Assembly (NCBI GenBank): GCA_963754645.1
Contig: CAVWGP010000011.1
Span: 744,001-808,000 of the forward strand
Reading direction: 5' to 3'
Length of the DNA: 64,000 nt
From: CAVWGP01 sp963754645
Lineage (GTDB): Bacteria; Pseudomonadota; Alphaproteobacteria; Bin65
Shown: positions 7,735-17,093 of the stretch, piece after piece
Numbering within the stretch: the stretch's first letter is position 1
Layout: every line of letters begins with the position of its first letter
Notes under the pieces: model-generated
Seen by the model: only the letters and a program-made list of their open reading frames with translations
Told to the model about the DNA's origin: nothing
The model's database searches: none
Position numbers and translations under genes: made by a program

Positions 7735-8712
7735 ATGGAAGCGCTATTACAAGGTCTGCGAGCGGCCGCGGAACCGACCCGGTTACGAATTCTCGGTCTG
7801 TGCGCCCATGGCGAACTGACCGTTTCGGACCTCGTGCAAATTCTCGGACAGAGCCAGCCACGCGTCTCGCGCCATCTCAGGCTCCTGGTCGAAGCCGGCC
7901 TTCTGGCCCGGAATCAGGAAGGCAATTGGGCGTGGTATCGCCTGGCGGCGCGCGGCAGCGGCGGCGATCTCGCACGCTTGTTGGCCGATCTCATTCCCGA
8001 CAGCGATCCCGTGCTGACGCTCGATCTCGAGCGAATGGAGAAAATCAAGGCGGCGCGCGCCGAGGAAGCGGCGGCCTATTTCCGGCGCAGTGCAAGCGAT
8101 TGGGACCGCATCCGCGCGCTCCATGTCGATCCGGCGCTGGTCGATGAAGCGCTGAAGAAATTGCTGCTGCAAGGCAAGGTCAGCGACCTGCTCGATATCG
8201 GCACCGGAACCGGCAGCGTGCTGCGCCTCGTCGCGGGCGAAGTCGGCGCCGCGATCGGCGTCGATTATTCGCGCGAAATGCTGCAAGTGGCGCGCGCCAA
8301 TCTCGCCGCTGCCGGCCTCACCAATTGCCAAGTGCGCCAGGCGGACATGTATCAATTGCCGTTTTCCGCCGGCAGTTTCGACGCGGTATCGCTGCACATG
8401 GTCTTGCACTACGCCGAGGATCCGCAGCGTGCGGTGGCCGAGGCGGCGCGCGTGCTGCGGCCCGGTGGGCGCATCGTCGTTGTCGATTTTGCGCCGCACG
8501 CCACGGCGAGTTTGGCCGAGGACCATCAGCATCGCTGGCTCGGCTTCGCCGATCAGCGCCTCGATGAATGGTTCGCCGGCGCCGGCTTGTTGCCGAGCGA
8601 ACCGGTTCGCCTCGCCGGTACGCCGCTCACCGTCTGCCTGTGGTCGGCGACGCGCCCGGCAAACGACAGCTTGAGCGACGCGGCGCCGCACTCGCGCGCC
8701 GCCGGGAGCTAA
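7735..8712 (+). CDS. ArsR-family regulator fused to a SAM-dependent methyltransferase domain
   Basis: 325 aa. Residues about 1-95 form a winged helix-turn-helix of the ArsR/SmtB type (TVSDLVQILGQSQPRVSRHL is the recognition region). Residues about 135-300 form a class I methyltransferase fold with the SAM loop LLDIGTGTGSV and the acidic VDYSREML. It has no metal-binding ArsR cysteine motif. It stands 4 bp upstream of metF and metH. ArsR-type regulators that sense S-adenosyl compounds (SahR type) control methionine cycles in other Proteobacteria. Here the methyltransferase-like domain probably binds SAM or SAH as the effector; catalytic activity is not shown. Confidence 0.88.
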   Translation: MEALLQGLRAAAEPTRLRILGLCAHGELTVSDLVQILGQSQPRVSRHLRLLVEAGLLARNQEGNWAWYRLAARGSGGDLARLLADLIPDSDPVLTLDLERMEKIKAARAEEAAAYFRRSASDWDRIRALHVDPALVDEALKKLLLQGKVSDLLDIGTGTGSVLRLVAGEVGAAIGVDYSREMLQVARANLAAAGLTNCQVRQADMYQLPFSAGSFDAVSLHMVLHYAEDPQRAVAEAARVLRPGGRIVVVDFAPHATASLAEDHQHRWLGFADQRLDEWFAGAGLLPSEPVRLAGTPLTVCLWSATRPANDSLSDAAPHSRAAGS

Positions 8713-8716
8713 CGCG

Positions 8717-9583
8717 ATGAACAAAATCCCACAAGTCAGCTTCGAATTCTTCCCGCCCAAGGACGAGGCGGGCTGGACGCAACTTTGGGAAACCATCGCC
8801 AAGCTCGCGCCGTTCCAGCCGTCTTATGTCTCGGTCACCTACGGCGCCGGCGGCACGACGCGCGAGCGCACCGACCGCATCGTGCGCCGCTTGCGCTCCG
8901 AAACCGCGATCGAACCCGCGGCGCACATCACTTGTGTCGGCGCCGCGCGCAGCGACGTCGATGCCCTGGCGCGCGGCTGGTGGAATGCCGGCATCCGCCA
9001 CATCGTCGCCTTGCGCGGCGATCCCCCGGCCGGCGTGGGACGTTTCGTTCCAGCGCCCGAGGGCTATCAAAACGCCGCGCATCTTGTTGCCGGCTTGCGC
9101 GCTATTGCCGATTTCGATATCGCCGTCGCCGCCTATCCCGAGGGCCATCCCAAGTCTGCCTCGCTCGAAGCCGATCTCGACAATCTCAAGCGCAAGCTCG
9201 AGGCCGGCGCCAGCACGGCGATCACGCAGTTCTTTTTCGATCCCACGCTGTTCCTGCGCTTTCGCGACCGCGCGCGAATGGCCGGCATCGAGGCGCCGCT
9301 GGTGCCCGGCATCCTGCCGATCACGAATTTCGCGCGCGCTGTGGAATTCGCCAAGCGCTGCGGCGCATCGATACCGCCGGCGCTGGCCGAGCTGTTCGAA
9401 GGGCTCGACGGCGATCCCGAGCAGCGCCAGCTCGTTGCCGCCGCCACCGCGTGCGATTTGTGCGAGCGCCTTTTGGCCGAGGGTGTCGGCAAGTTTCATT
9501 TCTACACGCTGAACCGCCCGCAGCTCACCGCCGCGATCTGCCGCCGCCTCGGCTTGCGCCCGAAATTGCAGGAGGCTGCCTAG
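8717..9583 (+). CDS. metF: 5,10-methylenetetrahydrofolate reductase
   Basis: 288 aa, the usual bacterial MetF length. FAD-dependent reduction of 5,10-methylene-THF to 5-methyl-THF, the methyl donor for MetH. Visible motifs: VSFEFFPPKD at the start (with the catalytic Glu), VTYGAGGTTRERT, HITCVGAAR, ALRGDPP and ITQFFFD. It lies between the ArsR-methyltransferase regulator (4-bp gap) and metH (1-bp gap), forming one methionine operon. Start ATG 8717. Confidence 0.95.
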   Translation: MNKIPQVSFEFFPPKDEAGWTQLWETIAKLAPFQPSYVSVTYGAGGTTRERTDRIVRRLRSETAIEPAAHITCVGAARSDVDALARGWWNAGIRHIVALRGDPPAGVGRFVPAPEGYQNAAHLVAGLRAIADFDIAVAAYPEGHPKSASLEADLDNLKRKLEAGASTAITQFFFDPTLFLRFRDRARMAGIEAPLVPGILPITNFARAVEFAKRCGASIPPALAELFEGLDGDPEQRQLVAAATACDLCERLLAEGVGKFHFYTLNRPQLTAAICRRLGLRPKLQEAA

Positions 9584-9584
9584 C

Positions 9585-10643
9585 ATGCGCGGCGATCGCG
9601 CCAAGCTTTTGGCCGAGCTCGCGCGGCAGCGCATTCTCGTGCTCGACGGCGCCATGGGCACGATGATCCAAGCGCTCAAGTTCGACGAAGCGGCGTTCCG
9701 CGGCGCGCGCTTTCGCGGCCATGGGCGCGATCTCAAGGGCAACAACGATCTGCTCAATCTCACCCAGCCCGAGGCGATCCGCGCCATACACGCGGCCTAT
9801 CTCGCCGCCGGCGCCGATATTCTCAAGGCCAACACCTTCAATTCCAATTCGATCGCCCAGGCCGATTACGGCCTTGAGGCGCACGCCGAAGAGCTGAGCC
9901 GCGCCGGCGCCGCGATCGCGCGCCAAGCCGCCGACAGCGCCGAGGACGCGGACGGCAAGCCGCGCTTCGTCGCCGGCGTGCTCGGCCCCACCAACAAAAC
10001 CGCCTCGATCTCGCCCGAGGTCGACGACCCCGGCTTCCGCGACACGAGCTTCGACCGGCTCGTCCAAGCCTATGGCGAGGCAGCGCGCGGCCTGGTCGCG
10101 GGCGGCGCCGATATTCTCATGGTCGAAACCGTGTTCGACACGCTCAACGCCAAGGCCGCGATTTTCGCGCTCGAAACCCTGTTCGAGCAAAGCGGCGCGC
10201 GCCTGCCGGTCATGGTTTCGGGCACGATCACCGATCTTTCGGGTCGCACGCTGTCCGGGCAAACCGTCGAGGCGTTCTTCGCTTCGATCCGCCACGCGCG
10301 GCCCTTCGCCGTCGGCCTCAATTGCGCCCTCGGCGCCGCCGAAATGCGGCCCTTCCTCGCCGATCTCGCCCGCGTCGCCGACGTGGCGGTGTCGGCGCAT
10401 CCCAATGCCGGCTTGCCCAACGCCTTCGGCGGCTACGACGAAACGCCCGAAACCACCGCGCATCATTTGAGCGAATGGGCCAAGGCGGGCACGGTCAATA
10501 TCGTCGGCGGCTGTTGCGGCACCACGCCCGAGCATATCCGCCGCGCCGCCGAAGCCGTCGCCGGCTTGGCGCCGCGCGACATTCCCGAGCGCGCGAAGCA
10601 CCTGCGCCTATCCGGCCTCGAAGCCTTCGAGCTCGCGCGATGA
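9585..10643 (+). CDS. metH: methionine synthase, homocysteine-binding subunit (N-terminal part of split MetH)
   Basis: 352 aa covering only the homocysteine methyltransferase barrel of MetH. The zinc cysteines are present: GLNCALGA and NIVGGCCGTTPEHI. ILDGAMGTMIQ at about residues 17-27 is the classic MetH start. The polypeptide ends where the pterin-binding domain would begin in full-length MetH. The next gene, which carries the rest, starts in an ATGA overlap at 10640, so the two products are probably made in equal amounts and assemble. Split MetH is known in several alphaproteobacteria; it is not a frameshift, because both pieces have clean ends. Confidence 0.9.
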   Translation: MRGDRAKLLAELARQRILVLDGAMGTMIQALKFDEAAFRGARFRGHGRDLKGNNDLLNLTQPEAIRAIHAAYLAAGADILKANTFNSNSIAQADYGLEAHAEELSRAGAAIARQAADSAEDADGKPRFVAGVLGPTNKTASISPEVDDPGFRDTSFDRLVQAYGEAARGLVAGGADILMVETVFDTLNAKAAIFALETLFEQSGARLPVMVSGTITDLSGRTLSGQTVEAFFASIRHARPFAVGLNCALGAAEMRPFLADLARVADVAVSAHPNAGLPNAFGGYDETPETTAHHLSEWAKAGTVNIVGGCCGTTPEHIRRAAEAVAGLAPRDIPERAKHLRLSGLEAFELAR

Positions 10644-13306
10644 CGCAAGACGCCTCGCGCAGCTTCGTCAATATCGGCGAGCGGACCAACGTCACCGGCT
10701 CGGCCAAATTCCGCAAGTTGATCCTCGAAGGCAATTTCGCGGCCGGGCTCGATATCGCGCGCGAGCAGGTCGTCAACGGCGCGCAGATCATCGACGTCAA
10801 CATGGACGAGGCGATGCTCAACTCCGAGGCGGCGATGACGCGGTTTCTCAACCTTATCGCCGCCGAGCCCGATATCGCCCGCGTGCCGGTGATGATCGAT
10901 TCGTCGAAATGGTCGGTGATCGAGGCCGGGCTGAAATGTGTCCAGGGCAAGTCGATCGTCAACTCGCTGTCGCTCAAGGAGGGCGAGGCGCCGTTCCTGG
11001 CGCAGGCCAAGCTGGTGCGCCGCTACGGCGCCGCCGTCGTCGTCATGGCCTTCGACGAGGCGGGGCAGGCCGAAACTGTCGAGCGCCGGCTCGCGATCTG
11101 CACCCGCGCATACCGGCTGCTCACCGAGCAGGCCGGCTTCGCGCCGGAAGACATCATCTTCGATCCCAATATTTTCGCCGTCGCCACCGGCATCGAGGCG
11201 CATAACGACTACGCCGTCGCCTTCATCGAGGCGGTGCGGCAGATCAGGGAGCGCCTGCCGCGCTGCGCTTGCTCGGGCGGCGTGTCGAACGTGTCCTTCG
11301 CCTTTCGCGGCAACAATCATTTGCGCGAAGCGATGCACGCCGTTTTTCTGTATCACGCGATTCGCGCCGGGCTCGACATGGCGATCGTCAATGCCGGCGC
11401 GTTGCCGGTCTATGACGAAATACCCGAAGAGCTGCGCGACGCGGTCGAGGACGTGATTCTCAATCGCCGGCCGGACGGCACCGAACGCCTCGTCGCCCTC
11501 GCCGAGCGCGTCAATCAGGGCGCCGGCGCCAAAAAGGAAGCGGATACGAGCTGGCGCCAGGCGCCGGTGCGCGAGCGCCTGATTCATTCCCTGGTGCACG
11601 GCATCGCCGATTTCGCCGAGGCCGACGCCGAGGAAGCGCGCCTTGCCTCAGCCCGGCCGCTCGACGTGATCGAGGGCCCGCTGATGGACGGCATGAACAA
11701 GGTCGGCGACCTGTTCGGCGCGGGGCGCATGTTTCTGCCGCAAGTCGTCAAATCCGCACGCGTTATGAAGCGCGCCGTCGCCCATCTCGAGCCCTTCATG
11801 GCCGATGGCGGCAAGAACGAACCGCGCCGACGCCAGGGCAAAATCGTCATGGCCACGGTCAAGGGCGACGTGCACGATATCGGCAAGAACATTGTCGGCG
11901 TCGTCCTGCGCTGCAACAACTACGACGTGATCGATCTCGGCGTGATGACGCCGGCGGCGAAAATCCTGGAAACGGCGCGCAGCGAAAAGGCCGACATCAT
12001 CGGCCTTTCGGGCCTGATCACGCCGAGCCTCGAAGAAATGTGCCACGTCGCCGCCGAAATGCAGCGCGAGAGCATGACCATTCCGCTGCTGATCGGCGGC
12101 GCCACCACGAGCCGCGTGCATACCGCGGTCAAAATCGCGCCCAATTATTCCGGCCCCGTCATCCACGTCGCCGATGCGTCGCGCGCGGTCGGCGTCGCCT
12201 CGGCCCTGCTCTCGGCCGTGCAGCGCCCCGCGCTGCTGCGCAAGACCGAAGCGGACTACGCCGATCTGCGCGAGCGCCACGCCCAGCGCAGCGAGGGCGC
12301 CGATCGCCTTACCATCGCGGCCGCCCGCGCCAACCGGCTGAAGCTCGATTGGTCGGCGCATCGTCCGCTGCCGCCGCGCGCCGCCGGCCCCATCGTGTTC
12401 GACGATTACGACCTGGCCGAGCTGTGCCAGCGCATCGATTGGAAACCGTTCTTCCAGGCCTGGGAACTCAGCGGCAATTTTCCCGCGATCCTCGACGATC
12501 CGGTGGTGGGCGAGGCGGCGCGCGCGCTGTTTCGCGATGCCGAGGCGATGTTGGAGCGCATGATCGCCGAGCGCTGGACGCGGCCGCGCGCCGCGGTCGC
12601 GTTCTGGCCGGCGCAATCGATAGGCGACGACATCGTTTTGTTCAAGGACGCGGCGCGGCGCCATCCGCTCGCCACCGCGCACACGCTGCGCCAGCAGCGC
12701 AAGCCCAGTCCGGGTCGGCCCAATCTGGCGCTCGCCGATTTGATCGCCCCGTCCGGCTCGGGCATTGCCGATTGGCTCGGCGGCTTCGTGGTCACGGCGG
12801 GCGCGGGCATCGAGGCGAAGGCGCTGGAATTCGAACGCACAAACGACGATTACAGCGCCATCCTGGTCAAGGCGCTGGGCGACCGGCTGGCCGAGGCTTT
12901 CGCCGAACGGTTGCACGAGCGCGTGCGCAAGGATCTCTGGGGCTACGCGCCCGAGGAACGGCTCGACAACCGCGATCTCATCGCCGAGCGCTATCGCGGT
13001 ATCCGCCCGGCGCCGGGCTACCCGGCTTGCCCGGATCACACCGAAAAGCGCACGCTGCTCAGCCTGCTCGACGCCGAGCGCGCCGCCGGCGTGACCTTGA
13101 CCGAAAGCTGCGCCATGCTGCCGGCCTCGTCGGTGAGCGGCTGGTATTTCAGCCATCCCGACGCCGACTATTTCGGCGTCGGCCGCATCGAGCGCGACCA
13201 GGTCGAGGACTACGCGGCGCGCAAGGGCATGACGCTCGAGGAAGCCGAACGCTGGCTCGCCCCCAACCTCAACTACGCGCCGACCAGGCGCGCGGCGAAT
13301 GGGTGA
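10640..13306 (+). CDS. metH: methionine synthase, folate/cobalamin/activation part (C-terminal part of split MetH)
   Basis: 888 aa from ATG 10640. Pterin-binding domain first (FVNIGERTNVTGSAKFRKL; NPNIFAVATGIEAHN), then the cobalamin cap and Rossmann domain with the B12 ligand motif GDVHDIGKN and SGLITPSLEEM, and finally the SAM-binding reactivation domain (RPAPGYPACPDHTEK; SWYF-type region near the end). With the upstream subunit it transfers the methyl group from 5-methyl-THF to homocysteine through cob(I)alamin. The ATGA overlap gives tight coupling. Its dependence on B12 implies uptake or synthesis elsewhere in the genome. Confidence 0.93.
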   Translation: MTQDASRSFVNIGERTNVTGSAKFRKLILEGNFAAGLDIAREQVVNGAQIIDVNMDEAMLNSEAAMTRFLNLIAAEPDIARVPVMIDSSKWSVIEAGLKCVQGKSIVNSLSLKEGEAPFLAQAKLVRRYGAAVVVMAFDEAGQAETVERRLAICTRAYRLLTEQAGFAPEDIIFDPNIFAVATGIEAHNDYAVAFIEAVRQIRERLPRCACSGGVSNVSFAFRGNNHLREAMHAVFLYHAIRAGLDMAIVNAGALPVYDEIPEELRDAVEDVILNRRPDGTERLVALAERVNQGAGAKKEADTSWRQAPVRERLIHSLVHGIADFAEADAEEARLASARPLDVIEGPLMDGMNKVGDLFGAGRMFLPQVVKSARVMKRAVAHLEPFMADGGKNEPRRRQGKIVMATVKGDVHDIGKNIVGVVLRCNNYDVIDLGVMTPAAKILETARSEKADIIGLSGLITPSLEEMCHVAAEMQRESMTIPLLIGGATTSRVHTAVKIAPNYSGPVIHVADASRAVGVASALLSAVQRPALLRKTEADYADLRERHAQRSEGADRLTIAAARANRLKLDWSAHRPLPPRAAGPIVFDDYDLAELCQRIDWKPFFQAWELSGNFPAILDDPVVGEAARALFRDAEAMLERMIAERWTRPRAAVAFWPAQSIGDDIVLFKDAARRHPLATAHTLRQQRKPSPGRPNLALADLIAPSGSGIADWLGGFVVTAGAGIEAKALEFERTNDDYSAILVKALGDRLAEAFAERLHERVRKDLWGYAPEERLDNRDLIAERYRGIRPAPGYPACPDHTEKRTLLSLLDAERAAGVTLTESCAMLPASSVSGWYFSHPDADYFGVGRIERDQVEDYAARKGMTLEEAERWLAPNLNYAPTRRAANG

Positions 13307-13391
13307 CCGCGCGGGCCGGTGGTGCTAGCTTTCCGGCCGGCGCGAGACACTCTCACTTCGCGGTCGTGCCGGTGGCGCATAGGCCCCGGTC

Positions 13392-13601
13392 GTGACGAAC
13401 GGAAAATTTTTTGCCGGAGCCCGTGCATTGGCGAAACAAGCGAAGCGCCGCAAGCCGGCGGTCAAGAAAGTCTATAGCGTGACCGAGGCCAGGCGTGATT
13501 TCTCGCGTCTCGTCGATCGGGCGGTCGCCGGCGAGGAGATCGTCCTTACCAAGAATGGCAAGCCGGTGGCGCGCCTCATCGCGTTCCGGCCGGCGAAATG
13601 A
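13392..13601 (+). CDS. Phd/YefM-family antitoxin, apparently orphan
   Basis: 69 aa from GTG 13392, with a basic N-terminal extension (AKQAKRRKPAVKK) and then the Phd/YefM fold signature VYSVTEARRDFSRLVDRA, and GEEIVLTKNGKPVARLI. These proteins bind DNA and neutralise Doc/RelE-type or PIN toxins. No toxin is adjacent: the next gene, cysQ, starts inside its stop (ATGA overlap). It may have been recruited as a repressor of the cysQ-tsaC operon, or it may pair with a toxin elsewhere. The start could be internal, e.g. without the basic tail. Confidence 0.8.
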   Translation: MTNGKFFAGARALAKQAKRRKPAVKKVYSVTEARRDFSRLVDRAVAGEEIVLTKNGKPVARLIAFRPAK

Positions 13602-14380
13602 GCGCACCCGATCTCGCGAGCCTGACGGAGGCGGCAATTGCCATCGCACGGCGCGCCAGCGGCGCGATCATGCCGTTTTTTCGCGGCGCCCATGGCGTCG
13701 AGCACAAGGCCGACCGTTCGCCCGTGACCGAAGCCGATCGCGCTTCCGAAGCGATCATCAAGCCGGCGCTCGAAGCGCTGCTGCCGGGGGTGCCGGTGGT
13801 GGCCGAAGAGAGCGCCGCGCAGGCGCCCAACGCAGGCACGCTGGCGCAAACGCGCTTCTGGCTCGTCGATCCGCTCGATGGCACGCGCGAATTCGTCGCC
13901 GGGCGCGAGGAATTCACGATCAACATCGCGCTGATCGAACGCGCGCGACCCATCCTCGGCGTCTTGCACGCACCCGCGCTCGGCGCTACCTACGCCGCAG
14001 CCGGGCCGGGCACGGCGACCAAGCGCCTCGGCGACGAGCCGGCGCGGCCGATCGCGGCGCGCGCGGCGCCCGAGGCGGGCTTGCTCGTCGCGTATAGCCG
14101 CTCGCACGCCAAGCGCGCCGACATCGACGAATTTCTCAAGCCCTATCGCGTCGCCGAGCGGATCGTGGCGGGCAGCGCGCTCAAGTTCGGCTGGCTCGCC
14201 GAAGGCCGCGCCGATTTCTATCCGCGCCTCGGGCCCACGATGGAGTGGGACACAGCGGCGGGCCAAGCGATCCTCGAAGCCGCCGGCGGCAGCGTGTGCG
14301 ACATGCAGGGGCGCCCGCTCGCCTATGCCAAGCCCGACTTTCGCAACACGCCCTTCGTCGCGCGCGGCCGCGCGGCATGA
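13598..14380 (+). CDS. cysQ: 3'(2'),5'-bisphosphate nucleotidase (CysQ, inositol-phosphatase family)
   Basis: 260 aa. Mg-dependent phosphatase that removes the 3'-phosphate of PAP formed in sulfate assimilation. Family motifs: VVAEES, WLVDPLDGTREFVAG (metal-binding DPLDGT) and MEWDTAAGQAILEAAGG (WDxAA motif). The start overlaps the stop of the Phd-type gene, and its own stop overlaps the tsaC start. Among inositol monophosphatase relatives the length and TREF signature favour CysQ over SuhB. Confidence 0.9.
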   Translation: MSAPDLASLTEAAIAIARRASGAIMPFFRGAHGVEHKADRSPVTEADRASEAIIKPALEALLPGVPVVAEESAAQAPNAGTLAQTRFWLVDPLDGTREFVAGREEFTINIALIERARPILGVLHAPALGATYAAAGPGTATKRLGDEPARPIAARAAPEAGLLVAYSRSHAKRADIDEFLKPYRVAERIVAGSALKFGWLAEGRADFYPRLGPTMEWDTAAGQAILEAAGGSVCDMQGRPLAYAKPDFRNTPFVARGRAA

Positions 14381-15336
14381 GCGGCGAAATCGTCCAGCCC
14401 TCGGCCGCCGCGATCCGGCGCGCCGCGAAGATTCTCGCCGAAGGCGGCCTCGTCGCCTTCCCGACCGAGACAGTCTACGGCCTCGGCGCCGATGCGACCA
14501 ACGATCGCGCCGTGGCGCGCATCTTCGCCGCCAAGGGGCGGCCCGCCTTCAATCCGCTCATCGTCCACATCCAGGGCTCGTCCGAGGGCGAGAAGCTCGC
14601 GCAATTCACGCCAAGCGCCTGGCGCCTGACCGGCAGCTTCTGGCCCGCCGGGCTCACGCTCGTGCTGCGGCGCCGGCCCGATTGCCCGGTTTCGGCGCTG
14701 GCCAGCGCCGGCCTCGATACCATCGCGATCCGCGCGCCGGAGCACGCGCTGGCGCGCGATCTGCTGATCGCGCTGGGCCGGCCGATCGCGGCGCCGAGCG
14801 CCAATCCCTCGGGCCGCCTCACGCCGACGCGGGCCGAACATGTCGCGGCGGGCCTCGGCGACAAGGTCGATCTCATCATCGATGGCGGGCCTTGCGCGGG
14901 CGGCATCGAATCGACCGTGCTCGATCTCAGCGCCGATACTCCGCGCATCCTGCGGCCCGGCTTGGTGCCGCGCGAGGCGCTCGAAACCGCGCTCGGCTGC
15001 AAGATCGCCGTCGCCGAAGCCGATGCCGCCATCGCCGCTCCCGGCATGGTCAAATCGCACTATGCGCCGAAGAAGCCGCTCCGGCTCGATGCCCGCGAAG
15101 CGCGGCGCGGCGAGGCGCTGCTCGCCTTCGGCGCCGTTGTGCCGCCGGGCGCCGCGCACGTGCTCAATCTCAGTCCGCGCGGCGATCTCGTCGAGGCGGC
15201 GGCCAATCTCTTCGCCTTTCTCCACCGCCTCGACGCGAGCGGCGCGGCCGGCATCGCCGTCATGCCGATCCCCGAGGCCGGGCTTGGCGCCGCCATCAAC
15301 GACCGGCTGCGCCGCGCGGCGACGCCGCCCGATTGA
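14377..15336 (+). CDS. L-threonylcarbamoyladenylate synthase (Sua5/YwlC type)
   Basis: 319 aa from ATG 14377 (ATGA overlap with cysQ). Makes TC-AMP from Thr, bicarbonate and ATP for the universal tRNA modification t6A37. The YrdC domain (about 1-205) carries FPTETVYGLGADA, PLIVHI and APSANPSGR. A C-terminal Sua5 domain (about 240-315) follows the linker with KSHYAPKKPLRLDA. The two-domain form distinguishes Sua5 from the short TsaC of E. coli. Confidence 0.93.
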   Translation: MSGEIVQPSAAAIRRAAKILAEGGLVAFPTETVYGLGADATNDRAVARIFAAKGRPAFNPLIVHIQGSSEGEKLAQFTPSAWRLTGSFWPAGLTLVLRRRPDCPVSALASAGLDTIAIRAPEHALARDLLIALGRPIAAPSANPSGRLTPTRAEHVAAGLGDKVDLIIDGGPCAGGIESTVLDLSADTPRILRPGLVPREALETALGCKIAVAEADAAIAAPGMVKSHYAPKKPLRLDAREARRGEALLAFGAVVPPGAAHVLNLSPRGDLVEAAANLFAFLHRLDASGAAGIAVMPIPEAGLGAAINDRLRRAATPPD

Positions 15337-15368
15337 AGCCGCGCCGTCGCCAACCTATGCTTCGCCCA

Positions 15369-16805
15369 TGAACATTCAGGTTGCAAAAGCGACCGCCGAG
15401 GCTTTCGCGCGGATCAAGTCCGTCGTCGGCGACAAGGGCTGGTCCGAGGATCCGGCGGTGCTGGCGCCGCATCTGCGCGAGGAGCGCGGCATGTGGCGCG
15501 GCACCGCCGCCATGCTGGTGCGCCCGGCGTCGACCGAGGAGGTGGCGCGCGTCGTCGCCATCTGCGCCGAGGCCGGCATACCGATCCAGCCGCAAGGCGG
15601 TAATACCAGCATGTGCGGCGGCTCGGTGCCGTTCGCGGATTTTGCCGGAATCATTCTCGCCTTCGGCCGCATGAACCGGGTGCGCAAGATCGACCCGGTC
15701 AACAACACGATGACCGTCGAGGCCGGCTGCATCCTCGCCGATCTGCAGCGCGTGGCCGCCGAGCACAACCGCCTCTTCCCGCTGAGCCTGGGCGCCGAAG
15801 GCACGTGCCAGATCGGCGGCAATCTCTCGACCAATGCCGGCGGCACCGCGGTTTTGCGCTACGGCAATGCGCGCGAGCTCATGCTGGGCGTCGAGATCGT
15901 GCTGCCCGATGGCCGCGTGTGGGACGGGCTGCGCGGCTTGCGCAAGGACAACACGGGCTATGCGCTGCGCCATTTGTTCGTCGGCGCAGAAGGCACGCTG
16001 GGGCTCATCACCGCGGCGGTGGTGAAACTCTTTCCGCTGCCCACCGACCGGCAAACCGCGTTCGCCGCCGTGCCCTCGCCCGAAGCGGCGGTCACCTTGC
16101 TGAGCCGCCTGCAACAGGCGACGGGCGACGCCGTCACCGGCTATGAAATCCTCGGCGCGCCTCTGCCTCGACATGGTGTTCAAGCACATCGCGGGCACGA
16201 GCGATCCCTTCGGCGCCAAGACCTATCCGCATTACGTCCTGATCGAGCTTTCGGGCCAAGGCAAGGCGGGCGCCTTGCGCGGCGCGCTCGAAGAAACCCT
16301 CGCCGCCGCCGCCGCCGAGGGCGCGGTGCTCGATGCCGTGTTCGCCGACAGCATCGCCCAGGCGCGCGCCTTCTGGCGCATCCGCGAGGCGACCACCGAG
16401 GCGCAGAAATTCGAGGGCGGCAGCATCAAGAGCGACGTGTCGGTGCCGGTCTCGCGCGTCGCCGAGTTCATCGCGGCGGCGAGCGCGGCCTGTGCCGCCG
16501 CGCTGCCCGGTGTCCGCCTCGTCACCTTCGGCCATGTCGGCGACGGCAATATTCATTTCAATCTCTCGCAGCCGCTCGCGGGCTTGACGCGGGAAGAATT
16601 TCTCGGCGAATGGGATCGCATGAACCGCATCGTCCACGACATCGTCGCCGCGATGGGCGGCAGCTTCAGCGCCGAGCACGGTATCGGCCGCGTCAAACGC
16701 CACGACCTCACGCACTACCGCTCGCCGGTCGAACTCGACCTCATGCGCAAGCTCAAGGCCACGCTCGATCCCCAGGGCCTCATGAACCCGGGGAAGGTGC
16801 TGTGA
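15369..16805 (+). pseudogene. FAD-binding oxidoreductase (D-2-hydroxyacid dehydrogenase type), frameshifted
   Basis: Would encode a ~478-aa FAD_binding_4 / FAD-oxidase_C flavoprotein, like D-2-hydroxyglutarate or D-lactate dehydrogenase. From ATG 15369 the FAD domain reads well (PQGGNTSMCGGSVP; SLGAEGTCQIGGNLSTNAGG) up to TGYEI at about 16150. The rest (RLCLDMVFKHIAGTSDPFG ... FGHVGDGNIHFN ... SAEHGIGRVK) continues in the next frame to 16805. Removing one base near 16151-16160 restores a single frame. Both halves look selected, so either the break is very recent or it is a sequence error. It follows tsaC by 32 bp. Confidence 0.85.
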
Positions 16806-17093
16806 CGGCCGGCGGCCCGGGCCCCACCGGCCGGATTATGGACAAACCACCGCTCCGGCGTGCTTGGCGGACTTCGCCGCTAAGTCCTTGATCTTGCCGA
16901 AGGCCGCCAAGTTTTTGTGTTGGGAATTGGCGGCCTTCGGGAAATGCCGTGAACCCTGGCGAGCGCCTTCGGGCAAGATTTGGCATCGACATTGATTTGG
17001 CCGGATCTTCGGGCAGGTTCGCCGCCGTCGGAACGGCCTGGGACGCGGCACCGCGCGCCGGTATGCGCGCCCGATCTCGCCGGCACAAAAGAA
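16806..17093. repeat. non-coding gap with nested palindrome (hairpin 16897-16940)
   Basis: No gene is credible in this gap. It contains a perfect 14-bp inverted repeat, CCGAAGGCCGCCAA (16897-16910) and TTGGCGGCCTTCGG (16927-16940), around a 16-nt loop GTTTTTGTGTTGGGAA. An extra inverted copy of the arm end, CTTGGCGG, lies near 16864. A second outer pair runs ATCTTGCC-GAAGGC (from 16891) to GCCTTCGGGCAAGAT (ending about 16980). The 25 bases at 16878-16902 match 31666-31690 with two mismatches, so this belongs to a dispersed repeat family. Confidence 0.75.

Noticed and set aside
10322..10639. N-terminal extension of the second metH gene
   Set aside because: This frame is the shadow of the first metH gene and reads as Arg-rich low-complexity; the true start is ATG 10640 in an ATGA overlap.
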